Under the pieces are notes generated by a model, which was given only the letters and a program-made list of their open reading frames with translations, had not been told where the DNA came from and ran no database searches. The position numbers and the translations under genes were made by a program. From Okeanomitos corallinicola TIOX110 (GTDB lineage Bacteria; Cyanobacteriota; Cyanobacteriia; Cyanobacteriales; Nostocaceae), in contig NZ_CP150886.1 of the NCBI RefSeq assembly GCF_038050375.1, forward strand, positions 3,823,318 through 3,887,317: DNA of 64,000 nucleotides. Direction: 5' to 3'. Shown here piece by piece: positions 62,171 to 64,000 of the stretch; position 1 is the stretch's first letter; each line of letters opens with the position of its first letter.

Positions 62171-64000
62171 CTAATGCACCGTTACACCTTCCAATTCTTC
62201 ATCACTCAATTCATATAATTGACGCAATTTTTCCAACCTATTTCCATCAGCATCCCACAAACCGCGACCATGTGCTTCTAACATTCTGCTGACAATATTT
62301 CTAAAAGCTTCCGGGTTTGCTTGACGTAATTTTTCCGCCATTTCTGCATCTAAAGCATAGGTATCAGCAGCTTGTTCATAAACCCAATGATCACGAAAAT
62401 CTGCTGTTCCACCCCATCCTATTAAAGCCGTCATCCGTTGGGAAATTTCAAAAGCACCACCAGAACCTTGACTAGCCATTGCATTAGCCCATTTAGGATT
62501 TAATAACTTAGTTCTGTACTCCATTCTTAACAAATCATCTAAGTTTCTAGGGGTAGTATCCTTAGAAAAACTTTCCACAAAACTAGCTGTAACTTTCTTC
62601 CCACTTTGCTGTTCAGCCGCTTTTTTCAAACCACCAGTATTGGCGTAATATTCCTGAATATCAGTTAAACCATATTCAACAGAATCTATTTCTTGAACAA
62701 TGCGGTCACTTGTTTTTAATAAAGTCTGTAAAACCTCTGGTCTTGCTTGTCCTTTATCCTGTCTTCCATAACTAAAAACATTGCGACTTTCCCAAGTTTT
62801 ACCCAACTCATCCCCATTTTCCCAATTACCATCCACAACTCTATCATTAACCAAAGAACCAAAATCACCAGAGGGATTAGAAAACAACCTTGCAGAACAA
62901 TTTTCCACACCTTGCGCTTTCAATTCCAAAGCGTGTTTCCTAATAAAATTCATTTCTTCCGATTCATCAGCTTCCGCAGCACGACTAAATAAATCATCCA
63001 ATAATTCAATAATATTCACAAAACTATCACGGAAAATACCAGATAGATTTCCTAAAACATCAATTCTGGGATGTCCCACCTTTTCCAAAGGAATTAAATC
63101 ATATCTGACAATTCTTCCCGTACCCTCCTTCACAGGTTCAGCACCAACCAATTCTAACAGAATTCCCAAAGATTCACCCTTAGTTTTAATAGCATCCAAA
63201 CCCCATAATAAAACCGCCACAGTTTCCGGATATTTCTTATTTTCATCTAAATGCTGATCAATAATCTTCTTAGCAATTTCCCTACCTCGTTCATAAGCAG
63301 CAGGAGAAGGCATTCTATAGGGATCTAAAGCATGAATATTCCTCCCCGTAGGTAACACCCCAGCCCCATCCCGCAACAAATCACCACCAGGTGCAGGAGG
63401 AATAAACTCACCATTTAAACCCCGTAATAAATTTGTTAACTCATCAGTAGATTGATTTAATAAATTTGTAATTTGCTGCTTTTCTTCTTCTCTTTCTTCT
63501 TCCCCAAAATACGCATCCAAATAACCCTTTAACTCCTCCTCATTTGGTGCTTCACCTAAAACGTGCAAACCAGAAGAAAACAACCGATTTTCTAACACCT
63601 GTAAATACTCATACAACTTCACCAAATAATCATCAAAAGCATGACCACTAAACAGCCTCACATTTTCAGGAGTAAAAGAAATACCCAACCTTTTCGCATC
63701 ATCAAAAGGACAATCTACCTCCAAACCAGTATCAACAATCTTCTTACAAATTCCCTCCTTCAACACATAATTCTTCTGAGGATCTTCCCGATATTCAGCA
63801 ATCAAATCCCGTAAACTCACCAACTCCTTATACAAACCTGCCCGTCCATAAGGAGGTACATTATGAGAAATTAAAACCCCATAACCACGACGTTTTGCTA
63901 AAATTGATTCCGAAGGATTATTAGCAGCATAGATATATAAGTTCGGCAGATTTCCTAACAGAATATCCGACCAAGAATAACCAGTATTTCCTAACGGTGA
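62171..64000 (-). CDS. chlH: Magnesium chelatase subunit H, C-terminal part, 5' end beyond window
   Basis: Porphyrin-binding subunit of magnesium chelatase, first step of the chlorophyll branch. The frame is open through 64000: upstream of a TTG at 63835 it continues as SPLGNTGYSWSDILLGNLPN and further to HNVPPYGRAGLYKEL, so the gene is truncated at its 5' end (about 609 codons of a usual 1,300). Markers: RRGYGVLISHNVPPYGRAG, LPTGRNIHALDPYRMP, VLLWGLDAIKTKGES, and FRDHWVYEQAADTYALD. ChlH rather than CobN is indicated by these blocks. It ends VTVH. Confidence 0.95.
   Translation of the reverse strand, partial: SPLGNTGYSWSDILLGNLPNLYIYAANNPSESILAKRRGYGVLISHNVPPYGRAGLYKELVSLRDLIAEYREDPQKNYVLKEGICKKIVDTGLEVDCPFDDAKRLGISFTPENVRLFSGHAFDDYLVKLYEYLQVLENRLFSSGLHVLGEAPNEEELKGYLDAYFGEEEREEEKQQITNLLNQSTDELTNLLRGLNGEFIPPAPGGDLLRDGAGVLPTGRNIHALDPYRMPSPAAYERGREIAKKIIDQHLDENKKYPETVAVLLWGLDAIKTKGESLGILLELVGAEPVKEGTGRIVRYDLIPLEKVGHPRIDVLGNLSGIFRDSFVNIIELLDDLFSRAAEADESEEMNFIRKHALELKAQGVENCSARLFSNPSGDFGSLVNDRVVDGNWENGDELGKTWESRNVFSYGRQDKGQARPEVLQTLLKTSDRIVQEIDSVEYGLTDIQEYYANTGGLKKAAEQQSGKKVTASFVESFSKDTTPRNLDDLLRMEYRTKLLNPKWANAMASQGSGGAFEISQRMTALIGWGGTADFRDHWVYEQAADTYALDAEMAEKLRQANPEAFRNIVSRMLEAHGRGLWDADGNRLEKLRQLYELSDEELEGVTVH

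Noticed and set aside
62171-63835. Reading the right-edge gene as a 554-residue CobN starting at 63835
   Set aside because: The frame stays open to the window edge with ChlH sequence, so the TTG is internal and the gene is a truncated chlH.

Overview
The window comes from a filamentous cyanobacterium, most likely a heterocyst-forming Nostocales of the Anabaena, Dolichospermum or Nostoc type. The genes that point to a cyanobacterium are chlH, nblS (hik33), vipp1, the NDH-1 cluster ndhA-I-G-E, plqA-type UbiA, cyanobacterial DciA, menB for phylloquinone, and DUF3086, DUF3119 and DUF3727 proteins. DNA signs are a low GC content, many GCGATCGC (HIP1) octamers, and a very high load of heptameric tandem repeats, small dispersed repeats and MITE-like elements. 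Species cannot be fixed from sequence alone.

Layout. 1-3.6 kb: end of rph, an ABC-2 permease, an IS630-type transposase relic, an unknown exported protein and a UbiA prenyltransferase. 3.8-12.9 kb: ppx, then the minus-strand genes nblS, purD, uvrC, a class I aminotransferase and a thioredoxin. 13-18.2 kb: tandem PspA/IM30 genes (vipp1 and a paralogue), a SPOR-like membrane protein divergent from dciA, a Cys-rich small protein and menB. 18.5-20.3 kb: an Rpn-like protein, a MITE, and a compact CRISPR array (4 repeats, 3 spacers, minus strand) with a recognisable promoter, leader and terminator but no cas genes. 20.3-24.1 kb: gap1, pyk and tal in one direction. 24.1-29.1 kb: a repeat-rich accessory stretch with tlyA, a VapBC-type pair, a kinase-GUN4 protein with an apparent C-terminal frameshift, and a DUF2887 protein.

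29.3-35.5 kb: nadK, ndhE, ndhG, ndhI, ndhA, gltA and sixA, all on the minus strand, with different heptamer repeats in successive ndh gaps. 35.6-42.8 kb: a second VapBC-type pair, two cobalamin genes (cobB/cbiA and cbiET) and a 956-residue PlsY-like/PEP-utilising fusion. 43.2-46.9 kb: a 46-residue single-helix membrane protein with a strong ribosome binding site, an SGNH hydrolase, a pentapeptide protein and small hypotheticals. 47.3-51.8 kb: GNAT, ruvX, DUF3727, yqeG and proB. 51.9-56.6 kb: Uma2 and DUF29 accessory proteins, class I lysyl-tRNA synthetase and aroH. 56.7-64 kb: sppA, a lipid-linked group (mlaE, DUF3119, DUF3086, plsY), a 91-bp MITE, and the 3' part of chlH running off the right edge.

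Most genes are ordinary housekeeping. The unusual content is between and inside them: a self-contained orphan mini-CRISPR unit, 23-bp elements inserted into a 198-bp repeat, two copies of a 93-94 bp MITE, a dispersed repeat translated inside CobB, and heptamer repeats that supply the start codons of proB and the aminotransferase. All calls rest on reading the sequence; no database search was run.
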